Of a stretch of DNA of 64,000 bases, positions 42,051 through 53,317 are shown in pieces (position 1 is the stretch's first letter; each line of letters starts with the position of its first letter). The stretch covers positions 372,001 to 436,000 of the forward strand of contig CAWAFQ010000014.1 in the NCBI GenBank assembly GCA_963781345.1, given 5' to 3'. Both the position numbers and the translations under genes were made by a program. The notes beneath the pieces were generated by a model that worked only from the letters and a program-made list of their open reading frames with translations, was not told where the DNA came from and did no database searches. Origin of the DNA: JBBRHQ01 sp963781345 (lineage in GTDB: Bacteria; Actinomycetota; Thermoleophilia; Solirubrobacterales; 70-9).

Positions 42051-44048
42051 ATGCCCGACTTCAGGCTCAACTCGGCCTATTCGCCCACCGCGGACCAGCC
42101 GAAGGCAATTGAGGGGCTCGCCGAAGGTCTCGCCGCCGGGGACCGCTTCCAGACCCTGCTCGGCGCCACCGGAACCGGCAAGACCTTCACGATGGCGGGG
42201 GTGATCGAGCGGGTCCAGCGACCCAGCCTCGTGATCGCCCACAACAAGACGCTCGCGGCGCAGCTGTGCAACGAGTTCCGCGAGTTCTTTCCCGAGAACG
42301 CGGTCGAGTACTTCGTCAGCTACTACGACTACTACCAGCCCGAGGCCTACGTCCCGGCCCAGGACCTCTACATCGAGAAGGACTCCTCGATCAACGACGA
42401 GATCGACCGCCTCCGCCACGCGGCGACCGCGGCGCTCCTGGCGCGCCGCGACGTGCTGATCGTCGCCTCGGTCTCCTGCATCTACGGGATCGGCTCGCCG
42501 CAGCTCTACCAGCAGCAGATGCAGCTGTTCAAGCTCGGCGAGGCGATCGATCGTGACGAGGTCCTGCGCAAGCTGGTGAAGATGCAGTACCAGCGCAACG
42601 ACGCCGTCCTCGCTCGCGGCAGCTTCCGGGTCCGCGGCGAAGTGCTCGAGATCATGCCCGCCTATGCGGAATCCGCGTACCGAATCTCGCTCTTCGGTGA
42701 CGAGATCGAGGGGATCCAGCACTTCGACCCGCTCACCGGCGAGGTCCTCGACGAGATCGACCACATCGCCGTCTGGCCGGCGACCCACTACGTGACCGAG
42801 GACGAGACGGTCGAGCGTTCGGTCGAGGAGATCCGGACCGAGCTCGAGACGCGCACCGCCGAGCTCGAGGCCGAGGGCAAGCAGCTAGAAGCGCACCGCC
42901 TGCGCCAGCGCACCCTCTACGACATCGAGATGATCAAGGAGCTCGGGTTCACCTCGGGGATCGAGAACTACTCTCGGATCCTCGACGGGCGCCCGCCCGG
43001 GAGCCCCCCGCACACGCTGATCGACTATTTCCCCGACGACTTTGTCGTCTTCGTCGACGAGTCGCACCAGACGATCCCCCAGATCGGCGGCATGTACGAG
43101 GGCGACCGCTCGCGCAAGTCGACCCTCGTCGACTACGGCTTCCGCCTTCCCTCGGCGATCGACAACCGCCCGCTGAAGTTCGACGAGTTCCTCGAGCGGG
43201 TGCCGCAGCTGGTGATGGTCTCGGCGACACCGGGACCCTTCGAGCGGGCCGAGGCCAGCCGCACCGTCGAGCAGATCGTCCGCCCGACCGGGATCGTCGA
43301 TCCCGAGATCGAGGTTCGTGAGACCCGCAACCAGATCGACGACCTGATGAACGAGATCAAGGCCCGCGCCGAGGCCGGCGACCGGGTCCTGGTGACGACC
43401 CTGACGAAGAAGATGGCCGAGGACCTGACCGGCTACCTGCTCGAGTACGGGATCAAGGTCCGCTACCTGCACTCCGAGGTCGACACCCTCGAGCGGATCC
43501 AGATCGTCCGCGACCTGCGCCTCGGCGAGTACGACGTCCTCGTCGGCGTCAACCTCCTGCGCGAGGGCCTCGACCTGCCCGAGGTCTCGCTGGTAGCGAT
43601 CCTCGACGCTGACAAGGAGGGCTTCCTGCGCGGCGAGACCAGCCTGATCCAGACGATCGGCCGCGCCGCCCGAAACGTCGACGGCCGGGTCTTGATGTAC
43701 GCCGACCGCGAGACCGACTCGATGCGCGCGGCGATCGGCGAGACCGACCGCCGCCGGGCGATCCAGGTCGCCTACAACACCGAGCACGGGATCACGCCTG
43801 AGACCGTCCAGAAGGGAATCTCCGAGATGTCCAGCTTCCTCGCGATGGAGGACCGCGCTCCGCGCAAGCGCCGCCGCGGCCGCGGCGACGACTTCGCCGG
43901 GCCGGACGAGCTCGAGCGGACGATCGTCGAGCTCGAAGAGGAGATGATCGCCGCAGCCGAGGACCTGCGCTTCGAGGAGGCGGCTCGGATCCGCGATGAG
44001 CTGCGCGAGCTGCGCCGCGACCTCGAGGGGATGCGGGCGGGGGCCTAG
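42051..44048 (+). CDS. uvrB: UvrABC system protein B
   Basis: UvrB verifies DNA damage and positions UvrC. The 665-residue helicase-like protein has Walker A LLGATGTGKTFTMA, the beta-hairpin YYDYYQPEAYVPAQDLYIEKD, Walker B DDFVVFVDESHQ, motif VSATPGPFE, VGVNLLREGLDLPEVSLV and QTIGRAARN. The C-terminal UVR motif (ELEEEMIAAAEDLRFEEAA) binds UvrC. Length is normal. It lies 3 kb from uvrA, with similar palindromes upstream of both. Confidence 0.97.
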   Translation: MPDFRLNSAYSPTADQPKAIEGLAEGLAAGDRFQTLLGATGTGKTFTMAGVIERVQRPSLVIAHNKTLAAQLCNEFREFFPENAVEYFVSYYDYYQPEAYVPAQDLYIEKDSSINDEIDRLRHAATAALLARRDVLIVASVSCIYGIGSPQLYQQQMQLFKLGEAIDRDEVLRKLVKMQYQRNDAVLARGSFRVRGEVLEIMPAYAESAYRISLFGDEIEGIQHFDPLTGEVLDEIDHIAVWPATHYVTEDETVERSVEEIRTELETRTAELEAEGKQLEAHRLRQRTLYDIEMIKELGFTSGIENYSRILDGRPPGSPPHTLIDYFPDDFVVFVDESHQTIPQIGGMYEGDRSRKSTLVDYGFRLPSAIDNRPLKFDEFLERVPQLVMVSATPGPFERAEASRTVEQIVRPTGIVDPEIEVRETRNQIDDLMNEIKARAEAGDRVLVTTLTKKMAEDLTGYLLEYGIKVRYLHSEVDTLERIQIVRDLRLGEYDVLVGVNLLREGLDLPEVSLVAILDADKEGFLRGETSLIQTIGRAARNVDGRVLMYADRETDSMRAAIGETDRRRAIQVAYNTEHGITPETVQKGISEMSSFLAMEDRAPRKRRRGRGDDFAGPDELERTIVELEEEMIAAAEDLRFEEAARIRDELRELRRDLEGMRAGA

Positions 44049-44397
44049 GCTTCTGCGGGGGTCCGGACGAGCAGCCGCGCCGGCGCCGTCTGCTCGGAAA
44101 CACGGCGCGAAGCGCAACATATGTTGCCGTCGCCGGCCCGCCCCCGACGGCCCTGATATCGGCTTCCCAGAGCCAAGCGCTCGGTTGAGTACACCACTTA
44201 TCGGCAGGCGAAAGGCCAAGAACTCGGTACACCAACGCCGGAGTCCTGCGTAGCTGAGTATCCAGTTGTGGGAACCGCTGCAATCGCCCACAATTCGGGA
44301 GCATTCCTTTGGCGGGAAGGCTCACCTGGCAGGCGGATCACGAGGAATCGGATCTCGCGACCTACGACCGGCACCGCAACCCATTTAGGGAGAGACC
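44049..44397. other. 349-bp intergenic region with several dyads
   Basis: No credible gene. It contains a possible uvrB terminator (44068-44096), a perfect 14-bp palindrome gcaacatatgttgc (44114-44127) with ATG at its centre, and an inverted repeat (ttgtggg 44266-44272, cccacaa 44287-44293). Base composition is less GC-rich than around it, as expected for a promoter region of the secreted-protein genes. Confidence 0.55.
44068..44096 (+). terminator. Possible uvrB terminator
   Basis: cgagcag (44068-44074) pairs with ctgctcg (44090-44096) around a GC-rich, partly self-complementary centre, 20 bases after the uvrB stop. No T-tract. Confidence 0.4.
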
Positions 44398-45054
44398 GTG
44401 CCGATCAAGAAGACCCGCAGCTCGATCAAGAAGACCCTTCACCTGGTCGCCCTGGGCGCCGCGACGGCCCTGCTCGCGATCCCCGCCGCCGCGCAGGCGG
44501 GGGAACCCGAACCGTCCGTGTGCCCGCAGGTCCCGACTGAGCAGGTCTTTGCTGGCTTCGGCGACCTCAACTTCTACGCCCCCGTGCCGGGCGGGGGGTT
44601 CGAGCCGGGGACGCCCGAGTGGACGTCGGATTCCGGAGCGGAGGTGGTCGAGGGCAACAACAGCTACCAAAGCGGTAGCTCCACCGACAGCAGATCGCTT
44701 CGCCTCTCGCCTGACGCCGATGCGACCTCGCCGCCGTTTTGCGTCTCGGTAGATCACCGGACGCTGCGGCTGTTCGCGCAGGAGACCAGCGGGGACAGCG
44801 AGGCCGGGCTCAGGGTCGACATCATCTACCCGGGTTGGAGGCGCCACAACAGGGTCCGCAACTCGGGCGACCTCGACAACACCGGCCTCCTTTATTCGGG
44901 GCAGTGGGCACCGAGCGACGAGCTGGCGCTTGCCCTGAAGCTGCCACACAGATTCCTCATGCGGGGCGGCGGCGACGTCCGTATCCGGATCACCTCCGAA
45001 GGCGGGACGTGGCTGGTCGACGATGTCTACTACGACCCACGCTCGAGCCGCTGA
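44398..45054 (+). CDS. Secreted protein with one CBM4/9-like domain
   Basis: 218 residues. Signal peptide with basic start and LVALGAATALLAIPAAAQA, then one beta-rich domain: VPGGGFEPGTPEW near the start, FCVSVDHRTLRLFAQE in the middle, and WLVDDVYYDPR at the end. The GFExGxxxW opening and DDV ending resemble galactose-binding-like carbohydrate-binding modules (CBM4/9), but sugar binding is not shown. GGAGAG stands 3 bases before the GTG start. The next gene holds two copies of the same domain. Confidence 0.75.
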   Translation: MPIKKTRSSIKKTLHLVALGAATALLAIPAAAQAGEPEPSVCPQVPTEQVFAGFGDLNFYAPVPGGGFEPGTPEWTSDSGAEVVEGNNSYQSGSSTDSRSLRLSPDADATSPPFCVSVDHRTLRLFAQETSGDSEAGLRVDIIYPGWRRHNRVRNSGDLDNTGLLYSGQWAPSDELALALKLPHRFLMRGGGDVRIRITSEGGTWLVDDVYYDPRSSR

Positions 45055-45088
45055 GGCGAGCATCAGCCGACCACGCGGAGAGATGAAG

Positions 45089-46222
45089 ATGCGAGAGATG
45101 AACATGGCAATCAAGAAGGCCCGCCAGTTGATCGCGCTGGGCGCCATCGCGACCGCACTGCTGGCCGTGGGCCCGGCGGGGGCGCAGGCCTCGTGCCCGG
45201 CCCCCCAGATCACCCAGGCCTTCGCCGCCTACGGCGACACCGATCCCTACTCGCTCGTGCCGGGCGGGGGTTTTGAGCCGGGCACTTCGGCCTGGGCGCT
45301 CACCGGCGGCGCGCAGGTCGTCAAGGTCAGCGGGAAGAGCTTTGCGGACGGAAGCTCGCTGGCGCTTGCGAAGGGGGCGAGCGCTCTCTCGCCACCTGTC
45401 TGCGTATCCGACCAGCAGCCGACCCTGCGACTGCTCGCGCGCCAGACCAATGCCTCGATGGGCGGACGGCTCAAGGTCGAGGCCCTCTACACCGAAAGGG
45501 GGCGGTCGGACTCGGTGACCCTGGCCGACCTCAGCAACAGCGGCACCTTCGCCGGCTGGTCGCCCACAGGCGCGCTCTCACTTTCGCTGAAGCTGCCCCA
45601 GGGCTTCATCAGCGCCGGCGGCGGCAACGTGCAGCTGCGGGTCTCATCCGGCGGCGGCGCCTGGCTCCTCGACGAGGTCTACACCGGCTACAAGGCTTGC
45701 CCCGAGACCAAGAGCGCCCCGTCCTTCTCGGCCTTCGGTGACGCCGACCTCTACTCGCTCGTGCCGGGCGGGGGGTTTGAGTCGGGGTCGACGGGCTGGG
45801 CCCTCGGCGGCGGTGGGCAGGCCGTCTCGGGCAATGAGAACTTCTTCGTCGGCAGCGCTAGCGACAAGAGCTCGCTGCAGCTGCCGCAGAGGGCGACCGC
45901 ACTCTCGCCGCAGTTCTGCGTCTCGGCGGGGCACCCCACCCTGCGCCTGTTCGCGCGCCAGGTCGGCGCTAGGACTGACGGGGCACTCAGGGTCAGCATC
46001 CTCTACCCCGACGCCGGCCAGGTGAAGCTCCAGACCTCGGGCGTGATCGAGAACAGGGGCAAGTTTGCCGCCTGGTCGCCGTCAGGCGTGCTCCCGCTGG
46101 CATTGGTCCTGCCGACGAGGTTCATCAACGCCGGTGGTGGCAACGTCCAGCTGCAGGTCTCGGCGGACAAGGGCGCCTGGCTGCTCGACGACGTCTACTA
46201 CGACCCGCGGGCGCGGTACTGA
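45089..46222 (+). CDS. Secreted protein with two CBM4/9-like domains
   Basis: 377 residues. Signal peptide (LIALGAIATALLAVGPAGAQA) then two repeats of about 170 residues: VPGGGFEPGTSAW...TLRLLARQ...WLLDEVY and VPGGGFESGSTGW...TLRLFARQ...WLLDDVYYDPR. Each opens with a Cys and has a second Cys before TLRL, perhaps a disulfide. GGAGAG 6 bases upstream favours the ATG at 45089; ATGs at 45083, 45098 and 45104 are alternatives. Probably arose by domain duplication from the preceding gene. Confidence 0.75.
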   Translation: MREMNMAIKKARQLIALGAIATALLAVGPAGAQASCPAPQITQAFAAYGDTDPYSLVPGGGFEPGTSAWALTGGAQVVKVSGKSFADGSSLALAKGASALSPPVCVSDQQPTLRLLARQTNASMGGRLKVEALYTERGRSDSVTLADLSNSGTFAGWSPTGALSLSLKLPQGFISAGGGNVQLRVSSGGGAWLLDEVYTGYKACPETKSAPSFSAFGDADLYSLVPGGGFESGSTGWALGGGGQAVSGNENFFVGSASDKSSLQLPQRATALSPQFCVSAGHPTLRLFARQVGARTDGALRVSILYPDAGQVKLQTSGVIENRGKFAAWSPSGVLPLALVLPTRFINAGGGNVQLQVSADKGAWLLDDVYYDPRARY

Positions 46223-46347
46223 GCCCGAGGAGAGTGCCCGCTAGGGCCCCGGCTGATGCGGGCTTCCCGGAGGGATCCCGGGAGGTTCCCGTTGTGGCCG
46301 AAATAGCCGAGCCGGGTCGGTGGCGCCTGCCTGGGTCGGGCCTCCGC

Positions 46348-46353
46348 TAGGCT
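46348..46353 (+). promoter_or_regulatory. Possible -10 element of the coiled-coil protein gene
   Basis: TAGGCT lies 9 bases before TTG 46363. Confidence 0.35.
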
Positions 46354-46362
46354 CGGCTGACG

Positions 46363-46869
46363 TTGGCGCTTTCACGCGAAGAGATCCTCAAGCAGGTGTC
46401 CGAGGCGATCGAGGCGGCCGAGACGAGGGCTGTCGAGATCGAGCGCGGCGCCCGTGAGGAGGCCGAGGCGCTTCTCGCCGACGCCCGCGCCGACGCGAAA
46501 CGCATCCTCGACCGCGCCCAGTCGGCGGTCGCCGGCCTCGCCGCGGAGATCACCGGAGAGGCGCCGGAACCCGGGTCCGAGCCCCCGGCGCCGGCAGCGG
46601 TCCCCGATCCGGAGCCGCAGACTGATCCGGAGCCCGCACCGGATTCGTTGCCGGAGCCGACGCCGCTGCCCGAACCCCCGTCCGAGGAGCCGCCGCCGGC
46701 GGCGAAGGGCGCCAACGGCAACGGCGACGACTCCGGCGCCCGCCTGGTGGCGATGAAGATGGCGCTCGACGGCTGCTCCCGCGAGGAGGTCGCCAGGCAT
46801 CTCGCCGAGAGCCACGACCTGGCCGACAGCGAGGCACTCCTCGACGACGTCTTCGCCCGCGTCTCCTAA
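46363..46869 (+). CDS. Coiled-coil, Pro-rich protein of unknown function
   Basis: 168 residues. Residues 1-60 form a likely coiled coil (EILKQVSEAIEAAETRAVEI, then EEAEALLADARADAKRIL). Residues 65-118 are Pro/Glu-rich and disordered. A C-terminal helical domain (ARLVAMKMALDGCSREEVAR...LLDDVFARVS) resembles small helix-turn-helix modules. No transmembrane helix is seen. The plan recalls DivIVA- or ATPase-stator-like coiled coils but no family is assigned. TTG start is uncertain. Confidence 0.65.
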   Translation: MALSREEILKQVSEAIEAAETRAVEIERGAREEAEALLADARADAKRILDRAQSAVAGLAAEITGEAPEPGSEPPAPAAVPDPEPQTDPEPAPDSLPEPTPLPEPPSEEPPPAAKGANGNGDDSGARLVAMKMALDGCSREEVARHLAESHDLADSEALLDDVFARVS

Positions 46870-46876
46870 CGGCCCA

Positions 46877-46921
46877 CGACGGGCGGATTTCGACGAAATG
46901 GGGGACGGAATCCACCCGTCG
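46877..46921. repeat. Palindrome with in-loop ATG upstream of uvrA
   Basis: Arms 46877-46890 and 46908-46921 match at 12 of 14 positions. The loop cgacgaaATGggggacg (ATG 46898-46900) is almost identical to that before uvrB (41881-41931), while the arms differ in a paired way. The ATG is in frame with uvrA and would add 28 residues. Confidence 0.8.
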
Positions 46922-46968
46922 GCGCGATTTGCGGGGGTCGGCCGCAAGGGAACGCCCGTTCGCCCCCG

Positions 46969-46974
46969 TAGAAT
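46969..46974 (+). promoter_or_regulatory. Probable -10 element of uvrA (leaderless)
   Basis: TAGAAT is followed by 7 bases and the ATG at 46982. It favours that start over the ATG at 46898. Confidence 0.55.
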
Positions 46975-46981
46975 CGCTGCG

Positions 46982-49975
<2,994 letters not shown>

Positions 49976-49986
49976 GGCTCGGGCCG

Positions 49987-50009
49987 CGGCGTCGGGGGCC
50001 GGCACGCCG
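49987..50009 (+). terminator. Possible uvrA terminator
   Basis: cggcgt (49987-49992) pairs with acgccg (50004-50009), followed by the GT-rich stretch tggtgtgttgtt. The short stem makes this tentative. Confidence 0.35.
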
Positions 50010-50087
50010 TGGTGTGTTGTTCGATGAGGTTGCCCCGACCCGCATCAGGTCGCCTCAGTGCGCATCGGGACGGGGGCGGCCGACCGG

Positions 50088-50546
50088 CTACTGGCCCCAG
50101 TCGCCGCCGGCGGGGCAACCGCCGGTCGAGACGGGGGTGCAGGTGAAGTTCGCTGCGCCGGTGGTGGCGTTGCGGATCACATTGAAGACGTGGGCTGTGA
50201 CAGGCGCCGTGACGGCGATCCGATAGCCGGTGTCGCTCAGGTTCGAGAGGGCGAGGTTGGCGCCGCTGAGAGTCGGCTCATAGCCCCTGAGGAGCGCCGC
50301 CGTGGCGCCGTTGTAAGCACTGCCGTTGTCAGTCGCGTAGGTCTCCATCGCGAGCTGCGCCGCGTGCACGTACGCCTTGGCCTGCGCATCGTTGGCCTTC
50401 TGTTTCTGGTTGAAGAAGGCCGGGATCGCGATCGCGGCGAGAATGCCGAGAATGAGCATGACGACGAGCAGCTCGACCAGGCTGAAGCCGGACTCGCTGT
50501 TACCCGAGGGAGGGCCTTTGCTATCAGGGTCTCGCCGCTCCAGCAC
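50088..50546 (-). CDS. Type IV pilin-like prepilin
   Basis: 152 residues. A 20-residue leader ends at Gly20, followed by FSLVELLVVMLILGILAAIA, the class III signal with the conserved Glu at +5; PilD-type peptidase would cleave and methylate here. The C-terminal domain has a Cys pair (FTCTPVSTGGCPAGG) that may close a disulfide loop. No other pilus genes are in the window. Two direct repeats upstream (50583-50620) may control it. GTG start. Confidence 0.88.
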   Translation of the reverse strand: MLERRDPDSKGPPSGNSESGFSLVELLVVMLILGILAAIAIPAFFNQKQKANDAQAKAYVHAAQLAMETYATDNGSAYNGATAALLRGYEPTLSGANLALSNLSDTGYRIAVTAPVTAHVFNVIRNATTGAANFTCTPVSTGGCPAGGDWGQ

Positions 50547-50582
50547 GTGGCTCTATCGGCCCGTCCAACTCGTGCTTGAACA

Positions 50583-50620
50583 GAGAATCCCAGTATTCGT
50601 CAGCGAGAGTCCCAGTATTC
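50583..50620 (-). promoter_or_regulatory. Two 16-bp direct repeats 22 bp apart upstream of the pilin gene
   Basis: gagaRtcccagtattc at 50583-50598 and 50605-50620 differ by one base and are two helical turns apart, 37-75 bases before the pilin start. The layout fits an activator or repressor site. Confidence 0.5.
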
Positions 50621-50659
50621 ATTGAACAAGAGTGGGCACTGCTTCGATCCGGCCCGCAC

Positions 50660-51631
50660 TCAGCGGGCGAACAGCAGCGAGGCGCCGATGGCGCCGCCGA
50701 GGTCGCCCAGCTCGGCTACCTGCACCTTCGGTGGGCGGTCGTCGACGAAGAGGTGTTTGGCCATCTCGCGCTCGATCTCGGCCGCGTAGCGCTCGCCGAA
50801 GCGCACGCCGAGGCCGCCGCCGATGATCACGCACTCGACGTCGAGCAGATTGACCGCGGAGGCGATGCCCGTCCCAAGGTGGCGGACCGCGCGCCGGATC
50901 AGGCTCTCGGCAAGGGGATCCTTCTCGCGCAGCGCGTGCTCCCAGACGGCGCTGGTGAGCCTGTCCCTGCCACGCTTCTTCATGATCTTGAATAGGTCGG
51001 TGTCAACCCCCGCCTCGACCTCGCGGCGTGCCTTGGCCTCCATCGCCGCCCGGCCGGCGTAGGCCTCGAGGCATCCTCGCCGACCGCAGGGGCAGCGGGC
51101 TCCGTTGTGCTTGACGACCATGTGGCCGATCTCCCCGGCCGCGCCGCGCCCCAACCATGGTTTGCCATCGAGGATCAGGCCGCCGCCGACACCGGTCCCC
51201 CAGAAGACGCCGATCAGCGAGTCGAAAGGCTTACCGGCCCCGAGGTGGAACTCGGCCTCGGTCGCGACCTGGACGTCGTTGCCGATCCGAACCTCGGCAC
51301 CGATCGCCTCGGCGAGGTTCTCGGCCAGGGGGAAGCTGCCCTCCCAGCCCGGGAGGTTTCTTGCGGCGCTGACGACCCCGGTCTTCTCATTGGCATCGCC
51401 CGGGGAGCCGACCCCGACGCCCACCAGCCTCGAGGTCTCGGTTCCGGCCTGCTCGGCCGCCTCGCGCATCGCCTCCGCCATCTCGCCCGCGACGTCCTCG
51501 GGGCCGCCCTCGGTCGGGGTGGGCCGCCTCGACTCGCCGCAGACGTTGCCCCTGAGGTCGACGACCGCCGTCTGGATCTTGGTGCCGCCGAGGTCGATGC
51601 CGCCACGCAGCTTCTTCGGGGTCGGGCTCAT
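50660..51631 (-). CDS. ROK-family sugar kinase (glucokinase-like)
   Basis: 323 residues. The ATP-binding start GGIDLGGTKIQTAVVD, catalytic Asp in IGNDVQVATEAE, and GEIGHM followed by the zinc motif CPCGRRGCLEAYAG identify the ROK family; the glutamate and histidine at this place are typical of glucokinases. It phosphorylates a hexose, probably glucose, in the cytoplasm. No DNA-binding domain is present, so it is a kinase rather than a NagC-type repressor. The ATG at 51631 starts just before the ATPase fold. Confidence 0.9.
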   Translation of the reverse strand: MSPTPKKLRGGIDLGGTKIQTAVVDLRGNVCGESRRPTPTEGGPEDVAGEMAEAMREAAEQAGTETSRLVGVGVGSPGDANEKTGVVSAARNLPGWEGSFPLAENLAEAIGAEVRIGNDVQVATEAEFHLGAGKPFDSLIGVFWGTGVGGGLILDGKPWLGRGAAGEIGHMVVKHNGARCPCGRRGCLEAYAGRAAMEAKARREVEAGVDTDLFKIMKKRGRDRLTSAVWEHALREKDPLAESLIRRAVRHLGTGIASAVNLLDVECVIIGGGLGVRFGERYAAEIEREMAKHLFVDDRPPKVQVAELGDLGGAIGASLLFAR

Positions 51632-51788
51632 CGCGCCACCCCGAATCCGACTGCCGTGAAATGCGGGATAGCGAAGATGCTCCCGGCCATTGCCACCGCC
51701 CGGGAATGCCAACAGCGCTCCCCGCCTTGCTCGTAGATCGTCATTGCCCCGCGGACCCTACTTCCGCCGGCTCTGGAAAGCTAGGCCG

Positions 51789-52394
51789 GTGGCAGAGCAC
51801 AAGGGCTGGAGGCTTTGGTTGGCGAAGCGCCGCTGGTACGAGCGCAACCGTCGATCCCTGCGGCGGTGGCGGATCAACCGCCATATGGCCCGAGCCGGCG
51901 CCTTCATTCGCTACCCGGTGGAGGGCGAGGTGCTCGAGGCGCTCGATGACGGCAGGCTGACGATAGGCAACGCGACCCTGCTCGAGCCGGGGTGCTGGAT
52001 CACGATGGCCCCGGAGGCATCGATAGCGATCGGCGAGGGCTGCTTCCTCAACCGAAACACGATGCTCGCGGCAATGCAGGGGATCGAGATCGGCGACCAC
52101 GTGATGTTCGCCAACGGCTGCTTCGTCGGCGACGCCGACCACCGCTTTGACGATCCCGACACGCCGATCACCTGGCAGGGCTTCAGCTCCAAGGGCCCGG
52201 TCCGGATTGGGTCCAACTGTTGGTTCGGCGTCAACTGCGTGGTTACCAGTGGGGTCACGATCGGCGATCGCTGTGTCATCGGTGCCAACTCCGTTGTCAC
52301 TGCGGACCTGCCGGCGGGCACGATCGCCGCCGGCGCCCCGGCCAAGGTGATCCGCGAGATCGAGTTCCGAAGGCCCGGAGAGGCAGAGGCCTAG
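51789..52394 (+). CDS. Hexapeptide-repeat acyltransferase
   Basis: 201 residues. A basic N terminus (WRLWLAKRRWYERNRRSLRRWR) may touch the membrane. From residue 55 on, left-handed beta-helix hexapeptides are visible (IAIGEGCFLNRNTMLAAMQ, IEIGDHVMFANGCFVGDADH, VRIGSNCWFGVNCVVTSGVT, GDRCVIGANSVVTADLPAG), as in maltose/galactoside acetyltransferases. DADHRFDD holds the probable catalytic His. Substrate: sugar or lipid-linked sugar, unknown. The GTG start is a choice by homology. Confidence 0.82.
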   Translation: MAEHKGWRLWLAKRRWYERNRRSLRRWRINRHMARAGAFIRYPVEGEVLEALDDGRLTIGNATLLEPGCWITMAPEASIAIGEGCFLNRNTMLAAMQGIEIGDHVMFANGCFVGDADHRFDDPDTPITWQGFSSKGPVRIGSNCWFGVNCVVTSGVTIGDRCVIGANSVVTADLPAGTIAAGAPAKVIREIEFRRPGEAEA

Positions 52395-52399
52395 GGCCG

Positions 52400-53005
52400 G
52401 TGCGTGTGCGCGACCGACACTCACCCCGCCCGGGTGCTCGGGCCCGAGCGGCTGCTGCGCTTGATCGCCCAGGAAACCGCGCCCGGGTGGCCGCGGCGCT
52501 TGCGGTCGTGATCATCTTCGTTTCTGCGGCGATCGCCGGCTGTGGCGGCGGCAGCGACGAGACCAGCACCGGCGGTGGCTCGCTGGCCACGACGGGTCCG
52601 ACGGCGACCGGGGGTGGGTGGGACGCCGGCGGCTCCCCACCTGCTCCGGTGGCGCCCGGGGGCGAGTCCGGCGGTGGGGCGACACCGCGGGCGCAGATCG
52701 GCGCCGCGATCGAGGGCGTTCTCACTTCCGGCAATCCCAACGACGCCTGCGATCGCTTCGCGACGACGAACTACGCCGAGACGACCTTCGGCGGCCGCGC
52801 CGGCTGCATCGAGTCCACAATTCCGGCCAGCGCCGCCGACTCCGTGCGTGTCTCGGCTGTCGTCCTCAGCGGTAATTCTGCGACCGCTCGGGTGATCCCC
52901 CGCGGCGGCCCTTCGAGCGGCGAGACGATCACCGTGAGGCTGGTGCGGGAGGGTGGGGTCTGGAAGGTCGACTCGCTGCGCTCCAACGCCCCGGTCGGTC
53001 CCTAG
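52400..53005 (+). CDS. Lipoprotein of unknown function
   Basis: 201 residues from GTG 52400. A basic start is followed by AVVIIFVSAAIAGCGGG, with the lipobox Cys near residue 51. A Gly/Ser/Thr/Pro-rich linker (55-95) leads to a small alpha+beta domain (AAIEGVLTSGNPNDACDRFA, TITVRLVREGGVWKVDSL) resembling NTF2-like lipoproteins. Family not assigned with confidence. The start codon is uncertain (GTG 52406 is also in frame). Confidence 0.68.
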   Translation: MRVRDRHSPRPGARARAAAALDRPGNRARVAAALAVVIIFVSAAIAGCGGGSDETSTGGGSLATTGPTATGGGWDAGGSPPAPVAPGGESGGGATPRAQIGAAIEGVLTSGNPNDACDRFATTNYAETTFGGRAGCIESTIPASAADSVRVSAVVLSGNSATARVIPRGGPSSGETITVRLVREGGVWKVDSLRSNAPVGP

Positions 53006-53053
53006 CCGCACGGTCCGACCTTTGGCCGCCCTCGGGCAGCCCGCGGCCCCACG

Positions 53054-53246
53054 CCACGTGGCCGACCTCGCGCACGCCTGGCATGCAAATCGTCGGCCAC
53101 GTGGAGCGGTCGAGCCCCGCTCTGGGACGTGGCCGACCTCGCGCACGCCTGGCATGCAAATCGTCGGCCACGTGGCGCGGTCGAGGGGCCGCTTGGGCGA
53201 CGTGGCCGACCTCGCGCATGAAATGCATGCGTCTCGTCGGCCACGT
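53054..53246. repeat. Three tandem inverted repeats with in-loop start codons
   Basis: Dyads at 53054-53104 (13-bp arms), 53127-53173 (11-bp) and 53200-53246 (11-bp) share the arm acgtggccgac/gtcggccacgt and all have 25-base loops; the period is 71-73 bp. The loops hold ATG on both strands, followed by frames reading into the arm (IVGHV, REVGHV). This fills the 312-base gap between the lipoprotein and YjbQ genes; no full gene is present. Confidence 0.85.
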
Positions 53247-53317
53247 CCGGCACCGGGCGAACGTTTGTGCGCCGAGCGCCGGATGGACCTCGGGCGTGGG
53301 GCGGGCACCGGACGGGA

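Noticed and set aside
46898..46981. N-terminal extension of UvrA from the ATG at 46898
   Set aside because: The extension is not family-like, lies in the palindrome, and a good -10 element (46969-46974) sits immediately before ATG 46982.
53054..53246. CRISPR-like array
   Set aside because: Units are inverted repeats with near-constant inner sequence, not direct repeats with unique spacers, and no cas genes are near.
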